Of a stretch of DNA of 64,000 nucleotides, positions 38,439 to 50,314 are shown piece by piece. The position numbers were made by a program, and so were the translations under genes. Numbering within the stretch: the stretch's first letter is position 1; every line of letters begins with the position of its first letter. The stretch is from Halicephalobus mephisto. Lineage: Eukaryota > Nematoda > Chromadorea > Rhabditida > Panagrolaimidae. A model generated the notes under the pieces. The model made no database searches and was not told the DNA's origin. It was given only the letters and a program-made list of their open reading frames with translations. The DNA lies in assembly GCA_009193035.1 (NCBI GenBank), contig SWDT01000008.1:186001-250000 (forward strand). The letters are read 5' to 3'.

Positions 38439-38745
38439 GGATGTCGATGGTGTGACATCTTGGGAGCTCCTTGATTGGACGGAAAACTGTCGGTTCCTAC
38501 CATTAGCAATTCAAGCCTGTTTATCTTAACATAAGCATAGAACAGAGAGAAGAAAGGTCCTCGTTTGACCGAAGTCAAACTCGGGTCAGATCAGAGTTGG
38601 ATTTCCTCAAAGACTTTTTTGATACTCTGGTGTCACTTTCTAAACGTCGGTTGACTGGACGGAGTTTCGAGCTTTCTTTCCAGGCTGTTGACGGCTCAAT
38701 TCCGTCTTTTGTTTTTGTGATTTAATTTCATCATTTATGTCTATA
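38439..38745 (+). repeat. Structured dispersed element 1, copy C
   Basis: Well-preserved copy: GGATGTCGATGGTGTGACATC (6-bp stem), GAGCTCCTTGATTGGACGG, the hairpin GGTCCTC-GTTTGAC-CGAA-GTCAAAC-TCGGGTC at 38556-38587, and the 3' stem-loop GACGG-CTCAATT-CCGTC, which resembles a tRNA T-arm/B-box. About 730 bases beyond the NHR-like gene A2. Confidence 0.85.
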
Positions 38746-39544
38746 CTCTAATAGTAACATAGAAACAACGAAATACAAAATACTGTTGAAACAATTATGA
38801 ACGGAATATTCTTTTTGAAAGTAGGATGATAACTTTTCATTTTTTCTTAAATTAGAGTAACTTGATGACATCTGTCATCACTATTTACTGATTTTCTCCC
38901 CTTATTGTTTTAAATTAAAACCGGAAAATTTTCTTTGATTTCTTTTTTTCTTAAAAACGCCATTTTTATTTGATATAATGGTTCTTCATCGAATTAAAAT
39001 GATATACACTGGAATTTTTTATTTGATCCATTAATTCTTTTCGTTTTGATCTTGTCGTGTATGTGAACAAATCTATTAAGGCGCTATTCTGAGTCCAAAT
39101 CCGAACTAATGTAGTAATTTTTAATTATAGAAGCTCTAATAAGCTATTAAATATGCTTATCAACATTTTGGATATCTTATTGCAATTTCACAAACAACTT
39201 TGAACTGAATTACATTCAAAATTGGTAATATGTTGATTAAATCTGTAAAATATATCTGTTGTTATCGGTAGATAGTTTTATGACTGAACCACATATAGTA
39301 AGGGCTTTAGATTTAATAATTCAAAAAATTTCGATAAAACTAGTACAAATCTCAAGCTATTGTTACATATAATATAACCATAAGCCTATTTGGATATAGA
39401 AATAAATATATTTCGATAATTTAATTAAAATAATTATTCGTGGAGCTGTATTAACGGATCTGGAAGATTAATAAGCATATTTAATTAGTCATCAAGAGTT
39501 GTTTAATCTAGAAAGCACTACTAAATTTCGTTCCTAATAGACTC

Positions 39545-39563
39545 AGAGTAACGCATTAGTGGA
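39545..39563 (+). promoter_or_regulatory. Upstream motif shared by GT11 and GT49 genes
   Basis: AGAGTAACGCATTAGTGGA, about 66 bases before the GT11 start, closely matches AAAGTAACGCACTACGTGGA at 45706-45725 upstream of the GT49 gene. ACTAAATTTC lies shortly before it in both cases. Unknown factor. Confidence 0.35.
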
Positions 39564-39628
39564 TTTTTCTGTATGTGTTATGAAAGGACAAATATTTAGA
39601 GAATATTCCTATAAATCAATAATCATAT

Positions 39629-40957
39629 ATGAAAAGAAATCGAGTTTCTTCATTGTTGTTCAACACATGTACCATTTCGATCTTAATTCTAACTGTTTGC
39701 ATATATTGTATTGTTATTAAAAATGGCAATGACCAAAGAGCTACTATGAATTATAATGATTATGGTATGTTTAAAATAATTCAACCGAATTTAACATTGA
39801 TCAGGTCAACCGTATTGGTTAAAATCACCAAGAGCTGGTTTCATTTGAATAATTTCATTTTCTAGCTCCGGAACCTCTAGGAATAGAGCTAAAGAAATTT
39901 GATAAGTTTATTTTTGCTACATACGTAGCTTGTAGTGGATTGGGCAATCAGATGTTCAGAATAGCCTCTTTGTATGGAATCGGTCTTCATCTTAATAGAA
40001 CTCCTGGATTCGATTTCAACAAAAAGTGTCAAAGGGACTATATTAAAGAGTATATCAAGACCTTTCCCAATGTGATGAAACTCGTTGATTTTCATGTATG
40101 TTTTCAACTTCAAAGTCTTATAAGAATTGATTTCAGCATTTGGATAACTTTGAGGTTAGTCGGATAGATTTCGCAAATCACTGCTGTAAATTTTCTTCTC
40201 CTGATATGTAAGGATTTTCAAGAATCAATTTGCAAATAAATGAGTTTTTAGAATCCATAATGTCCCAGAAAAGTATCTGATTTTAAGTGGAAACTACTTT
40301 CAATCTTACAAGTATTTTCATTCAGTGAAGAATCACATTAGGAAACTCTTTGATTTTCACCCGAAGATCAAGGATACTGTGGAAGTTTATGGAAGAAAGT
40401 TATTCACTAATGACACGTATTCCCACAAAATGTGTATCCATATAAGAAGAGGAGACTTTATTCAACACAGTGCACTTGAAACCAAGGTTGACTTCTTAGT
40501 TCCAGCCATGGCTACTGTCAGAGACTTTATCTCCAAGAAATATCCTGAAAAAGATATTTCATTGGTCTTTCTAACAACTGATTGGAAGTTCGTCGATTCA
40601 CTTAACTTCCCGAAATCGCACTACTTCAATATCTATCGTCCTCAATTAAATACGAGAAGTGAGGACATGTATTTTGGAATCAGATTCTGTGAGTCTTTGC
40701 TATTATCTTCCAGTGCATCCACGTTTGGTTATTGGATCGCTTACTTTATGCCAGAAGGAAGTCCGATTTTTTATAACGGACAGATTGAAAAAAGTAGAAA
40801 AGGACAATTTCAAATGGATTACTTTGATTATGATAAGTTTCTGAAGGAATGGAACATTCTTGAATTTAATAGAGGAAATAACACCGTAGTTATCGATAAT
40901 CGATGGTTCTTTGAAAAATTTGGATCGGATAGCATTCTTAACGGAAATACTTTGTAA
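39629..40957 (+). CDS. Alpha-1,2-fucosyltransferase, GT11 family
   Basis: Four exons, 39629-39764, 39866-40095, 40137-40207 and 40252-40957, in phase, 380 residues. A type II membrane anchor lies in the first exon (hydrophobic SILILTVCIYCIVI). The GT11 signature starts exon 2 with YVACSGLGNQMFRIASLYG, and the donor-binding motif HIRRGDF, the hallmark of alpha-1,2-fucosyltransferases, is at about residue 185. A later FLTTDWKF..SL block also fits the family. The enzyme should move fucose from GDP-fucose to a terminal galactose in the Golgi. It is the first gene of a run of glycan-modifying genes on this strand. Element 1 copy D follows 180 bases after the stop. Confidence 0.92.
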
Positions 40958-41138
40958 CTTTAAATTACAATAAAGTATTGTTTATCATTCTGAAGGATTG
41001 ATAATTATATAACGTTCTTAATAATATTTTTTGTATAAAACTTGTGATCATTATCATATTTCAATAACAAATATTTAAAATATAGAATCTAAGGATTTAG
41101 TGGATTTTTTCGAAATACTTTAATAATAGGGATAGATG

Positions 41139-41410
41139 TGTGATATTGAAACATTCTTTGAGCTCTATAATCATGCGAAAACTAGGTTCCTACTTGAGTT
41201 GCAACTTCTAAACATGCTTTATCTACTGAACATAAATGCGAAATAAAGGAGAAACTCTCGTCTAATTGGACTTGGATCGCTTAGAACTATAATTTTTTCA
41301 GACTGATTCTTGCATTTTGATTGTGCTTCTCAAACGTTGAGTAATTGAGCGGGACTTTCAGAATTTCATTCGAGGCTATTAACTGTTTAATTTCATTCTC
41401 TATGTCTACA
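41139..41410 (+). repeat. Structured dispersed element 1, copy D (diverged)
   Basis: Recognised by GAGCTCTATAATCATGCGAAAAC, AGTAATTGAGCGGGAC, AGGCTATTAACTGTTTAATTTC and the end TATGTCTACA. 180 bases beyond the GT11 gene. Confidence 0.65.
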
Positions 41411-42089
41411 AAAACCTTGGCTAGCTAAAGCATCAATTATATAGGCTGTTAAACACCAGAACTTGAAAGTGATTCTATAAGAATTTCAATTCCACAAACA
41501 CGCATTATAATAATTCTTTTGAACATAGAATGCAGATTAATAGCCTCTAATATATAAAAGAAATGAATATTACCTATTGTTGCAAAATGAAAATTTAGTT
41601 TCAACACGAGATCCCCCCGAAGTCCATGGGAGTCTGTTTGTTCTTGAGGGCAAGCCAAATGAGGCTGTAATACACAGTATCTAAGGAAGCCGCCAAATCC
41701 TCTCATCACCCGTAGCAGAAATTATTAGTACAGCTTAAATTTCTTTCGTATTATTTTGTATCTATTCCCTGCATTCTTCCATTGTTTCCCTTAGGTTTAC
41801 GCTATTTATATTGTACCGTAATTTTGCTGTACTAGAATAAAGAAGGATTATTCCTCCCGTCTAGCGATTAGGATTGCGTGGACTACGTCAAGGTCCATAA
41901 CATGTATTACTAAAACGATATAATTTTCATTCGGAAAAGGAGAATTTTCGGGAAATTACATTGCATTAATTTTAGAAACTGCTGTTCATTTTCTATAAGT
42001 ATCTTCATAGTTACAATTTCAAATTTTACAATGGTTATGAATGACTTTCCCATTGATTTATGAAAACTACGATTTATGGCGAATCTGAT

Positions 42090-42199
42090 AATCTAGATGG
42101 AATATTTGGGTATAGTAATTAGACGATGAGAACATAAAGCTCAGAACTAGATTTATTTGATACTCATCTATAAAATCAAGAAAAGTAACACAGATTTGG
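42090..42199 (+). repeat. 110-bp repeat upstream of GT43 gene, inverted partner at 44451
   Basis: ATCTAGATGGAATATTTGGG through AAAAGTAACACAGATTT recurs as its complement at 44451-44560 with only a few changes. The two arms bracket the GT43 gene with its element 1 copy. The left arm ends 61 bases before the start codon, so it probably contains promoter sequence. Confidence 0.8.
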
Positions 42200-42260
42200 A
42201 ACAAGTTTATTTTATTCATAGTTATCTTATATTCTTTTGTAAATCAAACTAATGTGAAAC

Positions 42261-43361
42261 ATGTCACCTCATCTGAGTTTTGTCAACTATGGTTCTACAG
42301 AGCTTCGATCTATAATAATGGATGTGAATTCTTTAGATAATGAAAAGAAATCTAAGTCGAGAAAAAATATAAAAAAGCTATCTTCTGCACTCTCTTCGAT
42401 GACTCCTAATTTCTTCGTTAGTTTCTCTAAGAAACTATCAATGCTACTTGTATTTGTATTTCTTATTTTTGCTATTTACAAAATATATGAATGGGGTATT
42501 CGAAAAGTGACTGATCCAACAATCATTATTATCACTCCTACTCACAAAACGCCAACAAGATTAGCGGATATGACAAGGTTAAGCCAGACATTGATGCACA
42601 TCAAGAATATTCATTGGATTGTAGTTGAAGATGGTGACCATACTGTAGATGCAGTTGAGAGGATATTGAAAAGGTCTAGAATTCCATATGCCTACTTATT
42701 GTCGACAACAAACTTAGGATTGCATAGTGAGTTTAAAAGTTCTATCCTGATGTTGAGCACATTAATTATTTCATTATCATGCATTAATCATAAACATTTC
42801 TAGAAAAAGGATGGGGACAGAGGAACTTTGCTTTAGACTACGTAAGGACGTATTACAGATATTATACACGAGGAGGAATTATCTATTTTGCTGACGACGA
42901 TAACTCCTACGATATTAGACTATTTGACAATTATATTAGGAAAGTAAAAGGTATCGGAATCTGGGCTGTTGGTGAGTGAACTTGTCCCAAATATTCATAT
43001 ACAATTAGCTTATAAGAAAACTTTAGGTCTTGCTGGAGCCGCCGCAGTTGAGGCTCCTCACGTTGAAGATGGTGTAATTACGAAATGGGATGTAGTTTAC
43101 GCACCAGAAAGAAAGTTTGCTGTGGATATGGCTGGATTCGCTGTCAACCTGGATTTAATTCTGAATTCAACGGCTTTATTTAATAAGAATTGCCCAATTG
43201 GTGCTCCAGAATCTTGTTTCTTATCCCAATTCGGATTGAAAAAGGAAGACATCACTCCTTTTGGATGGAATGACTATCCAAAGGACATTTTAGTATGGCA
43301 TACAAAAACAAATTATATTGGAAAAAAAGGCAGTCATCATGGCTATACAATTGAGATGTAA
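42261..43361 (+). CDS. Beta-glucuronyltransferase, GT43 family
   Basis: Three exons, 42261-42726, 42804-42971 and 43027-43361, in phase, 322 residues. Type II anchor at about residues 65-85 (SMLLVFVFLIFAIY) after a basic cytosolic tail of some 60 residues. GT43 landmarks appear in order: IIIITPTHKTPTRLADMTRLSQTL, HWIVVEDG, the metal-binding triad YFADDDNSYD, GLAGAAAVEAPHVEDG, DMAGFAVNL, PESCFLSQ with the catalytic Glu, and the end ILVWHTKT. The family moves glucuronic acid from UDP-GlcA to galactose, as in the GlcAT-I and GlcAT-P enzymes and the worm glct family. Flanked by a 110-bp inverted repeat pair, with element 1 copy E after the stop. Confidence 0.93.
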
Positions 43362-43501
43362 AATACAATCCTTCCGAAATACCAGTTTTATTATGGATTG
43401 AATAGTTGCTAACACCTATTTCTTATCATTAAATGAATTATTTCACCTTTCTAATTATAAAGTTTTCCAAAGCTATGTAGTTAATAATGTGGTTGTAAGA
43501 A

Positions 43502-43782
43502 GGATGTCGATGGTGTGACATCTTAGGAGCTCCTTGATTGGACGGAAAACTGTCGGTTCCTACCATTAACAATTAAAGCCTGTTTATCTTAACATAAGCA
43601 TAGAATAAGAGAAGAAAGGTTCTCATTTGATCGAAGTAAAACTCGGATCAGATCAGAGCTAGATTTCCTCAAAGAGTGATTCTCTAACACTTTAGTCTTG
43701 CCTCCCAGGCGTCGGCTGACTGAACAGAGTTTTGGGCTTTCTTTCTAGGCCGTTGACGGTTTAATTCCAACTTATATGCTAA
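43502..43782 (+). repeat. Structured dispersed element 1, copy E
   Basis: GGATGTCGATGGTGTGACATC, GAGCTCCTTGATTGGACGG, ATCTTAACATAAGCATAGAA and CCAGGCGTCGGCTGACTGAAC are conserved. 140 bases beyond the GT43 gene. Confidence 0.85.
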
Positions 43783-43789
43783 TATTTAC

Positions 43790-45700
43790 AATGATATTGC
43801 GGAAATTGTTTTATGCTATTAATCTTTCTTTTTGGGTTATAATTAAATTATTTATGAAATACAAAATTTATTTAACTTAGAATATGGCTAAAAATGCTGT
43901 GTCTTTCGTTCATAACTTGCTTACAAGCAATTATATCACAATGCAATTTATTTTCCACGAGCGCATACATTAGCTCCCAGGTTGCCTTTGAATAAGCAAC
44001 TCTTATGCCAACACGAATGTTTGTGATAACTGCTTTCATATATAGAGTTGGATCCTAGTTGTTGTTCTTGTTTTTATTATCTTATTTATTTGTAACACTG
44101 ATTACAAATAAAGGCTCTCGTCGGAGAATTAATATTCATAAACAAGTATAGTTCGTAAAAATTTATTATTTGAATTCTTCTCTATTTCTTAAGATTTTTC
44201 GTTTTAAAATTACGATACAAAATATCATTTTTCCTTACAGAAAATTTATATATAATTAGCTTCAGAAGTCACGGAGTAATTCTGATGATTTTGTAAGAAA
44301 GTATACACTTGAGCAGTATCTACGATTTTGATGACAAAATATGTACTCAATGTGAGTTTCTAAAATCGAAGAAGCAAAAAACGTGGAATTTGTCAATATC
44401 AATTACGAAATCTAGCTTCTTTTTAATTCATCAAAATGTAACGTTTTTCTAAATCTGTGTTACTTTTCTTGATTTTATAGATGAGTATCAAATAAATCTA
44501 GTTCTGAGCTTTAAGTTCTCATCGTCTAATTTCTATACCCAAATATTCCATCTAAATTATTAACATTAAAATAATACCTGTACAAAAACAGCATTCAACA
44601 AATTTCAAACAATACATCAAACCAATCAAAAGTAATAATATTATATTAAACATTAGAAAGTGACATTGAATGGGAATTTTAGTTTTGGATTTTACAAAAG
44701 TTTGAAATGACTTGTAATTAATAATTGTCATAAATATTTTCGTGTTTATATATATTGGAATTTCGAGTACTGTTTTCTTAATGATTCTATATACACACTT
44801 ATCTGAATCGTATCTACTCTAACAATATTTCTTATATGAAAATTTATAGGAATTTATTACCACTTGATAATTTTCATTTAATAAAATAATGAAAAATAAA
44901 TTTATATTGAACTATTTTTATTGAATCAAAGGGGAATTTGAACTAAATATAGTTTATTAATAATATACGATAATTATGATAGACCATTTTTATCCCTAGT
45001 AAATATAATAAAAAAAGTGAGACAATCTCCAATCTTGAAAAATCGTATCTACTCATACATATTATGAATTTTTCATATCTGATCACTGCGATTTCTAAAT
45101 GGATTGGAGCTATAAACATGAAGAACATCTGCGGAGAACCTGAGCCAAGATTTAAAATACCACCCAATCATTCGAAATTTCAAAGGATTTGGATAATAAC
45201 TAAGCAAATGATTCTAAATCTAATCCAAGTTTAATTACTGCTTCAGCCACCTTTGAGCTGATTCAAATATACTGTTGATGAAATAAAAGTATCCTCATTC
45301 TAGTTATCTTAAATTATTGTCAAAGAAATAAAGCATGATTAATAAATGCAAGTAGAATAAGAATCTACAGTTTTTCCACTCGCAAAAGAAACTTCAAAAC
45401 ACATCGTTGACGTTTTTATTTCTGAGTGTACAAAAATGATATCTGTTGTGGTGCAGTAATGTGAATGTCACTATTATAATTATTTTAACAATTGTTAAGC
45501 ATAATACTTCAGAAAGCATAATTACTGGTAAAAAAAATGCAACATTTGATTTAATAATATAAATAGAAGCAATCATTATTGTATGTTATTTGTGACAATT
45601 ATCAATTTGATAAAAAACAATACAATTGTAATACATTTTCTGCAAATAGTAATATTTCGAAAAATGTTATACTAAGCGTTACATTAAGATTACTAAATTT
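43790..45700. other. Intergenic, no gene
   Basis: Other than the inverted repeat arm at 44451-44560 I see nothing to support. The small frames at 44.9-45.6 kb lack domains and splice context. Confidence 0.5.
44451..44560 (-). repeat. 110-bp repeat, inverted partner of 42090-42199
   Basis: Complement of the segment upstream of the GT43 gene. Lies 1.1 kb beyond that gene's stop. Confidence 0.8.
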
Positions 45701-45705
45701 CCCGT

Positions 45706-45725
45706 AAAGTAACGCACTACGTGGA
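45706..45725 (+). promoter_or_regulatory. Upstream motif shared by GT49 and GT11 genes
   Basis: AAAGTAACGCACTACGTGGA, 120-140 bases before the GT49 start; partner of 39545-39563. Confidence 0.35.
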
Positions 45726-45844
45726 AATCAGTAAATCTATCACAAAGGAAAGCACTATGGATCTGCTATGCTTTGCACCACCCCAAAATCACTAATTTTC
45801 TTTGAAATCATTTCACTTTTTTCTTTACTTGAGAATCACTTTCA

Positions 45845-47652
45845 ATGCGGTCTTGTAACTTTATTTACATGAAGTCTTTCAAATTACTCATTGTTGCAGT
45901 GATTACTGTCATCCTATTCCAATGTTTTATTCGTCTTAAAAAAAGGAATAATGATGAAATGATCGCCAGAAGGATGTTAAACAAAGAAAGGAATGCATTG
46001 AATTTGAACAAGATAACATATTGCACTTACTACAACTTTACTGTTGCAGATAATATGAGGTATGACTATTTAAGAATTCGATCAAAAATATACCTATTTG
46101 TGTCCCGAAAGAGAGATACTGTTTTAGAATTGTGCTTGACACACGCTTGAAATCTTAGTGGAGTCTGAAAATTTTCTCATATATAGTTTTAGTAGTAGAT
46201 TAAACAATTATATCCGAATTTCAGTAAATAATCTAGTAAGGATTTATATTTCCATAAAGATATTTTTTTATAATATTAAATCATTTACTTCAAATCAGTC
46301 AAATCTTGACAAATACTCATTATTTTAAATTTAAGAAATTATTTCTTATTATAAGAAGATTCTTATTCCTCTAATATTTCCAAAATAGTACTTGAATCCT
46401 ACGTGAAGGTTTTATTTTCCACAGATTTTAATTTGCTACACAATTTTTTCCTATTAAAATATTATTTTAATTATAAATTCGTGAATCATTTCTGCTTTTA
46501 GAATTCAGTATCCTTATATGCCGATTTCTCTAGCTTTACATTCCTCAATAGATTACACTTTCAATATTATTGAACAGGCAGAACGATGGGATGATTTTAT
46601 CTCCTACTCCATTTACCTTCATCCTGGAGCTGAATTTGCTCTAAGTAATCTGCTAAAGCTTCACAGATGTCATAAACAAGTCTTCCAGAAAGTGTCTATT
46701 CATCTGATTTGGGGATTAGGTGCTTTCCAGAGAAGCTGTAAGACCGTCGAAGATTTTTTATACGAATTGTATTCTAAAACAAACTTTTCTTGTGATGACT
46801 TTGGTGATGCTATCGAAGAATTAAAAATGATTAAACTTCCAATTGTATATAATTATCCAATCAATGTAATGAGAAATGAAGCCAGAAGAGGGGCTCAGAC
46901 GAAGCTGGTTATTATAGCTGACGTCGAGAACTTTTTCTCTCGAAATTTCGCCGTCCAAGTAAGAAATCTCACTCAAAAATTGTTGGAGAAGAATCACGAG
47001 AAAGATGTTTTAATTTATCGGTGAGATTTATAATCAAATTTTATCAAATACTGCTGCTTTATAGGCGATTTGAAATGACTCCAAATATTTCGTTTCCATC
47101 TAGTCTTAAAGACATTCAGAAATACTACCATAATCAACTGTAATTTACTTTTAATGTTATTGTGAAACGTTCTGAGATTTAGGTTATTTGAATTTCACTC
47201 GAAATTCTTTCACGAAGGTCATTCTATTCCAAATCTGGGTACTTGGTTCGAATACGGTATTTCTAGAAAAGCTGTTGTCGCGGAATATATTCCATACAAG
47301 TTAGTTCTCTCATTTTTAATTACAAAATTAATACGTATCTAGTCGGTCCAAATGGGAACCTCAGTTTATCTTCTCCACCGTAGCCGACCCCCCGTTTCAT
47401 CCAGAAGAGATTCCAACACGATTCCTAGATCATCAAGCCTTTGTCAATGAGATGTGTCGTTCTGGCTACAATTTCTATCTTCTGTCTCACGTATTTAACA
47501 TCCACTATGGTATCAAAAGAAACCACACTCTCCGAGAAAAGCTCTTGAGTAAATCTGCACAAGTTCCTGGTATAGCTTTCCTCAAGCAGTTTAATAAGTA
47601 TTTGGATTTCAAATATCCAAAAACAAAGAAAAGTTGTCCTCCATTATTTTAA
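45845..47652 (+). CDS. GT49-family glycosyltransferase (B4GAT1/LARGE-like)
   Basis: Five exons, 45845-46059, 46502-47020, 47065-47139, 47183-47299 and 47343-47652, in phase, 411 residues. N-terminal anchor LLIVAVITVILFQCF. The Glyco_transf_49 features run in order: PISLALHSSIDYTFNIIEQAERW, YPINVMRNEARRGAQTKLVIIADVEN (about residue 212), FFHEGHSIP, KWEPQFISSTVADPPF-type sequence, HQAFVNEMCRSGYNFYLLSHVFNIHYGIK. In vertebrates B4GAT1 adds glucuronate and LARGE adds xylose and glucuronate on alpha-dystroglycan; nematode members are the bgnt-1 type. Here the metal-binding DVD of the family reads DVE, so activity needs care. A second in-frame Met lies eight codons downstream. The long 3' flank holds the SINE and element 1 copy H. 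Confidence 0.88.
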
Positions 47653-48113
47653 AGAAATTTTTTTCATATAATTATTTATTTCTTATATTTCAAAATTGAA
47701 CAATTAAGCAATGAAGTATAGAATGATATATATGATATTATACGGAATAATACAAAAACCATAAGATAGTCATATGAACCGTTAGCTATGTAATTTTAAA
47801 TGGAATATTCTTCGTCGGCTTCGAAAAGTAATATATTTCTTGTTTTCTGTCTTTGTCTTTCTTCTCCATTCTGTAGCTAGTCAATTCTGTTTTCTTCAAC
47901 AATATTGACACTACTCTTTAATTCTGTTCTGCAGTGGTTAAAACAAAGAAAGGAAGAACTTTTTCCTTCTAGGAATGGCTGGCCAACTGGATGATGTTTA
48001 GAATTTTTGTAGACCGTCGGATGAATTAAACTTTATCTTCCATGCAAAAAGAACTACGAAATGTTACTAGAATTATGATAAAACTTCCAGCTGTTAAAAA
48101 AATGAAAAATAAT

Positions 48114-48132
48114 TTTACTTATTATAAAAGAT
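48114..48132. repeat. SINE target-site duplication, left
   Basis: TTTACTTATTATAAAAGAT, identical over 19 bases to 48470-48488. Confidence 0.9.
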
Positions 48133-48469
48133 CTTCTTCTTTTTCTTGAGCGTTTGTCCCGCCTATCGCAGAGTCCGCTTTACAATATCAAACGATACAA
48201 TTACAAATACAAGATACTAAGAAACTAAACGTCTAATTCCTTGCGCCATCGTAGCGTGATATCCACTGATACGACTTCTTTTCTATTGATCAGCTTGTCG
48301 CAGGAGCCTGTTATCCGGACTGATCCGAGTTCTTCGATTGGTTGTGAGTTTCTTCTCCTCTGTGGCTGCGTTGCCCACGTTTGGCAACATCTAGTGTCTT
48401 CGACCAGGAATTGAACCTGGGTCTCGTAACTTTTCAGCTACGTGTACTAACCACTATACTACTGAAGGC
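48133..48469 (-). mobile_element. tRNA-derived SINE, intact
   Basis: Read on the minus strand, the element starts with a tRNA-like head: A-box TAGTATAGTGGTTAG and B-box GGTTCAATTCC set in a perfect T-arm (CCAGG, seven-base loop, CCTGG), the best match being an Asp/Glu-type tRNA. The anticodon arm is one base too long, and the acceptor stem is mismatched, so it is not a working tRNA. A body of about 260 bases follows and ends in an A/G-rich tail (AAGAAAAAGAAGAAGATC). A perfect 19-base duplication flanks it, so insertion was by LINE-type target-primed reverse transcription and fairly recent. Confidence 0.9.
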
Positions 48470-48488
48470 TTTACTTATTATAAAAGAT
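48470..48488. repeat. SINE target-site duplication, right
   Basis: Exact repeat of 48114-48132, at the tRNA-head side of the SINE. Confidence 0.9.
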
Positions 48489-50314
48489 AAAATTGAAAAA
48501 ATAAAAAGTAAAAAGTAAAAAGTAAATAAGCTTAATCAATTTTTCTGAAATATAGAAGTCGAAATATGTAAATGAGAGAAACTGAACAAAATCCATGAAG
48601 AACTTATTTTTAGATGACGAAGATCAGAATGCATAAGTGTCAAATGAAGTCGTAAATGATTAGTCCATTTTGGCTGAAATTTTTCTTTCATTCAATAAAA
48701 GAATCAAGGTAATAGCCGGATTTTCTCAAAGGATATTTAAACATTTTATTAAGTTTAAATTTTTTCGCTATGGAATTCAACATTAATTAAGTTCTTGTTT
48801 ATTTATTCAATGTTGATCCTTAAATTCCTCCCTTTTTTGAAAAAATAACTAAAATTTATTTTTAGTATTCCCGAAAAATGATTGTTTCTATTTCTTGAAA
48901 TTGACGTGCTTTGATTTTCATATTATCAACAATAATCTCATTTTCTGTCATTTTTATTTCGTTAATTCTTTGAATATCTATTGCATGATATCATCAACTC
49001 CATTCTTTCATCGAAATCTCAATCTTTTGCTTTACTATTTTTAACAAATTTGGATTGTTCTTTGTTTTTCTAAATCCTTTTAAAGTATCAGGTCAAATAG
49101 AGACAATAGTTATCGGAGATTCGAAATCAATTCCTTATACATTTTCAAACTACTTAATAACTAGTTTCGTTTATTCATTAAAATAAATTCCCAAATCTCT
49201 CATTTGGCATGCTATTATTAAGTGGTCATCAAAATAAAGCAAACTTTTACAAACATTCTGATTTAATGGAATCATTAAAAAATAACTTTTGTTCCCATTG
49301 AATATATTAATTTTGTTCGAATATAGAAAATTTTTAGCAGTGTATAAAATTGACTTCTAAGGAACTACCAACTTTCTCATAAATGAAAATGTAGGCAGAA
49401 TAGATAGAAGCATACCGCGAGAGATTTCGAATAAAGCCTCAACGCTCTGTTCAATCAGCCGACATGACAAAGGCACCACCAAAGTACAAAAAATCAATTC
49501 TTGAGAAAAACCATTTCTAAACTAGTCTGAATTTCATTCTTGCCAAACGAGGGCCTTTTCTCTTTTTTTTGGCATTCATATATAAAAAATAAAGTATATG
49601 TTCAAATTGTAATTACAGTAGGACGCTATAGTTCTCGCATAATCATGGGATTTTAAAAGTGTCACGACATCATTGATACAATCATTAATATTGGACATAA
49701 GAAAATAAATATTACCAAAAAAATGTTTGTTGAATGTCATATAACAAATTTACCAGATCTTAGAAATTAATATCATGAATTCGCCGTATTTAGTTTATCA
49801 GAATCAATTTTTAATGTTATATTTTAGTTTTAAAATCTACAAGTTTAATCATTACATTTTAAATAATTTTAATAAAAATTCAAAAATAATTATAATTTTT
49901 CACTAAGAATATTAGGAATTTGTCATTGAATAATTCTGAAAAGAGGAAACATAGTTTATTGTCAATGAGTGAATATACAATTCTTAAAACTTTGCTACTT
50001 GATTTTCTGTTTTTCTTACGATTTACCATATACTTCTATGAATGGTAACATTCTTAATCTCTTCACATATAAACAGCTATTCCTCGCGTATGCTCGTTTT
50101 TAAGAAGTTTCTTCCATTACTGAATATGTAATCTTCCATTAATCTAATAGAAGGAGTAGAACTATTTACAACAAAAAGATTTAATCAGAAGAATAGGATA
50201 ATTGTGGAAGCTATACACCCATGTTCTGTTAATTATTTTTTATTTCTTTCAGCTTTTCATTTCCAAACTGGAATAACTCTCCGTCATTATTTTCTAGATC
50301 GTTAACTTGATGAA
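48489..50314. other. Intergenic before first OAC gene
   Basis: Contains only element 1 copy H (49389-49677). No exon or RNA gene recognised. Confidence 0.5.
49389..49677 (-). repeat. Structured dispersed element 1, copy H (inverted, diverged)
   Basis: Minus-strand copy: its complement has the TGTAGGCA end, GTC.GCTGATTGAAC, GCCAAACGAGGGCC in the hairpin region and ATCATGCGAGAAC. Lies between the GT49 and OAC genes. Confidence 0.6.

Noticed and set aside
38357..38578. Minus-strand open frame inside element 1 copy C
   Set aside because: Not open in the other copies of the element, so not a conserved protein.
48400..48472. tRNA gene on the minus strand
   Set aside because: A-box, B-box and T-arm are good, but the anticodon arm is one base too long and the acceptor stem has mismatches. 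It is the head of a SINE with a flanking target-site duplication.
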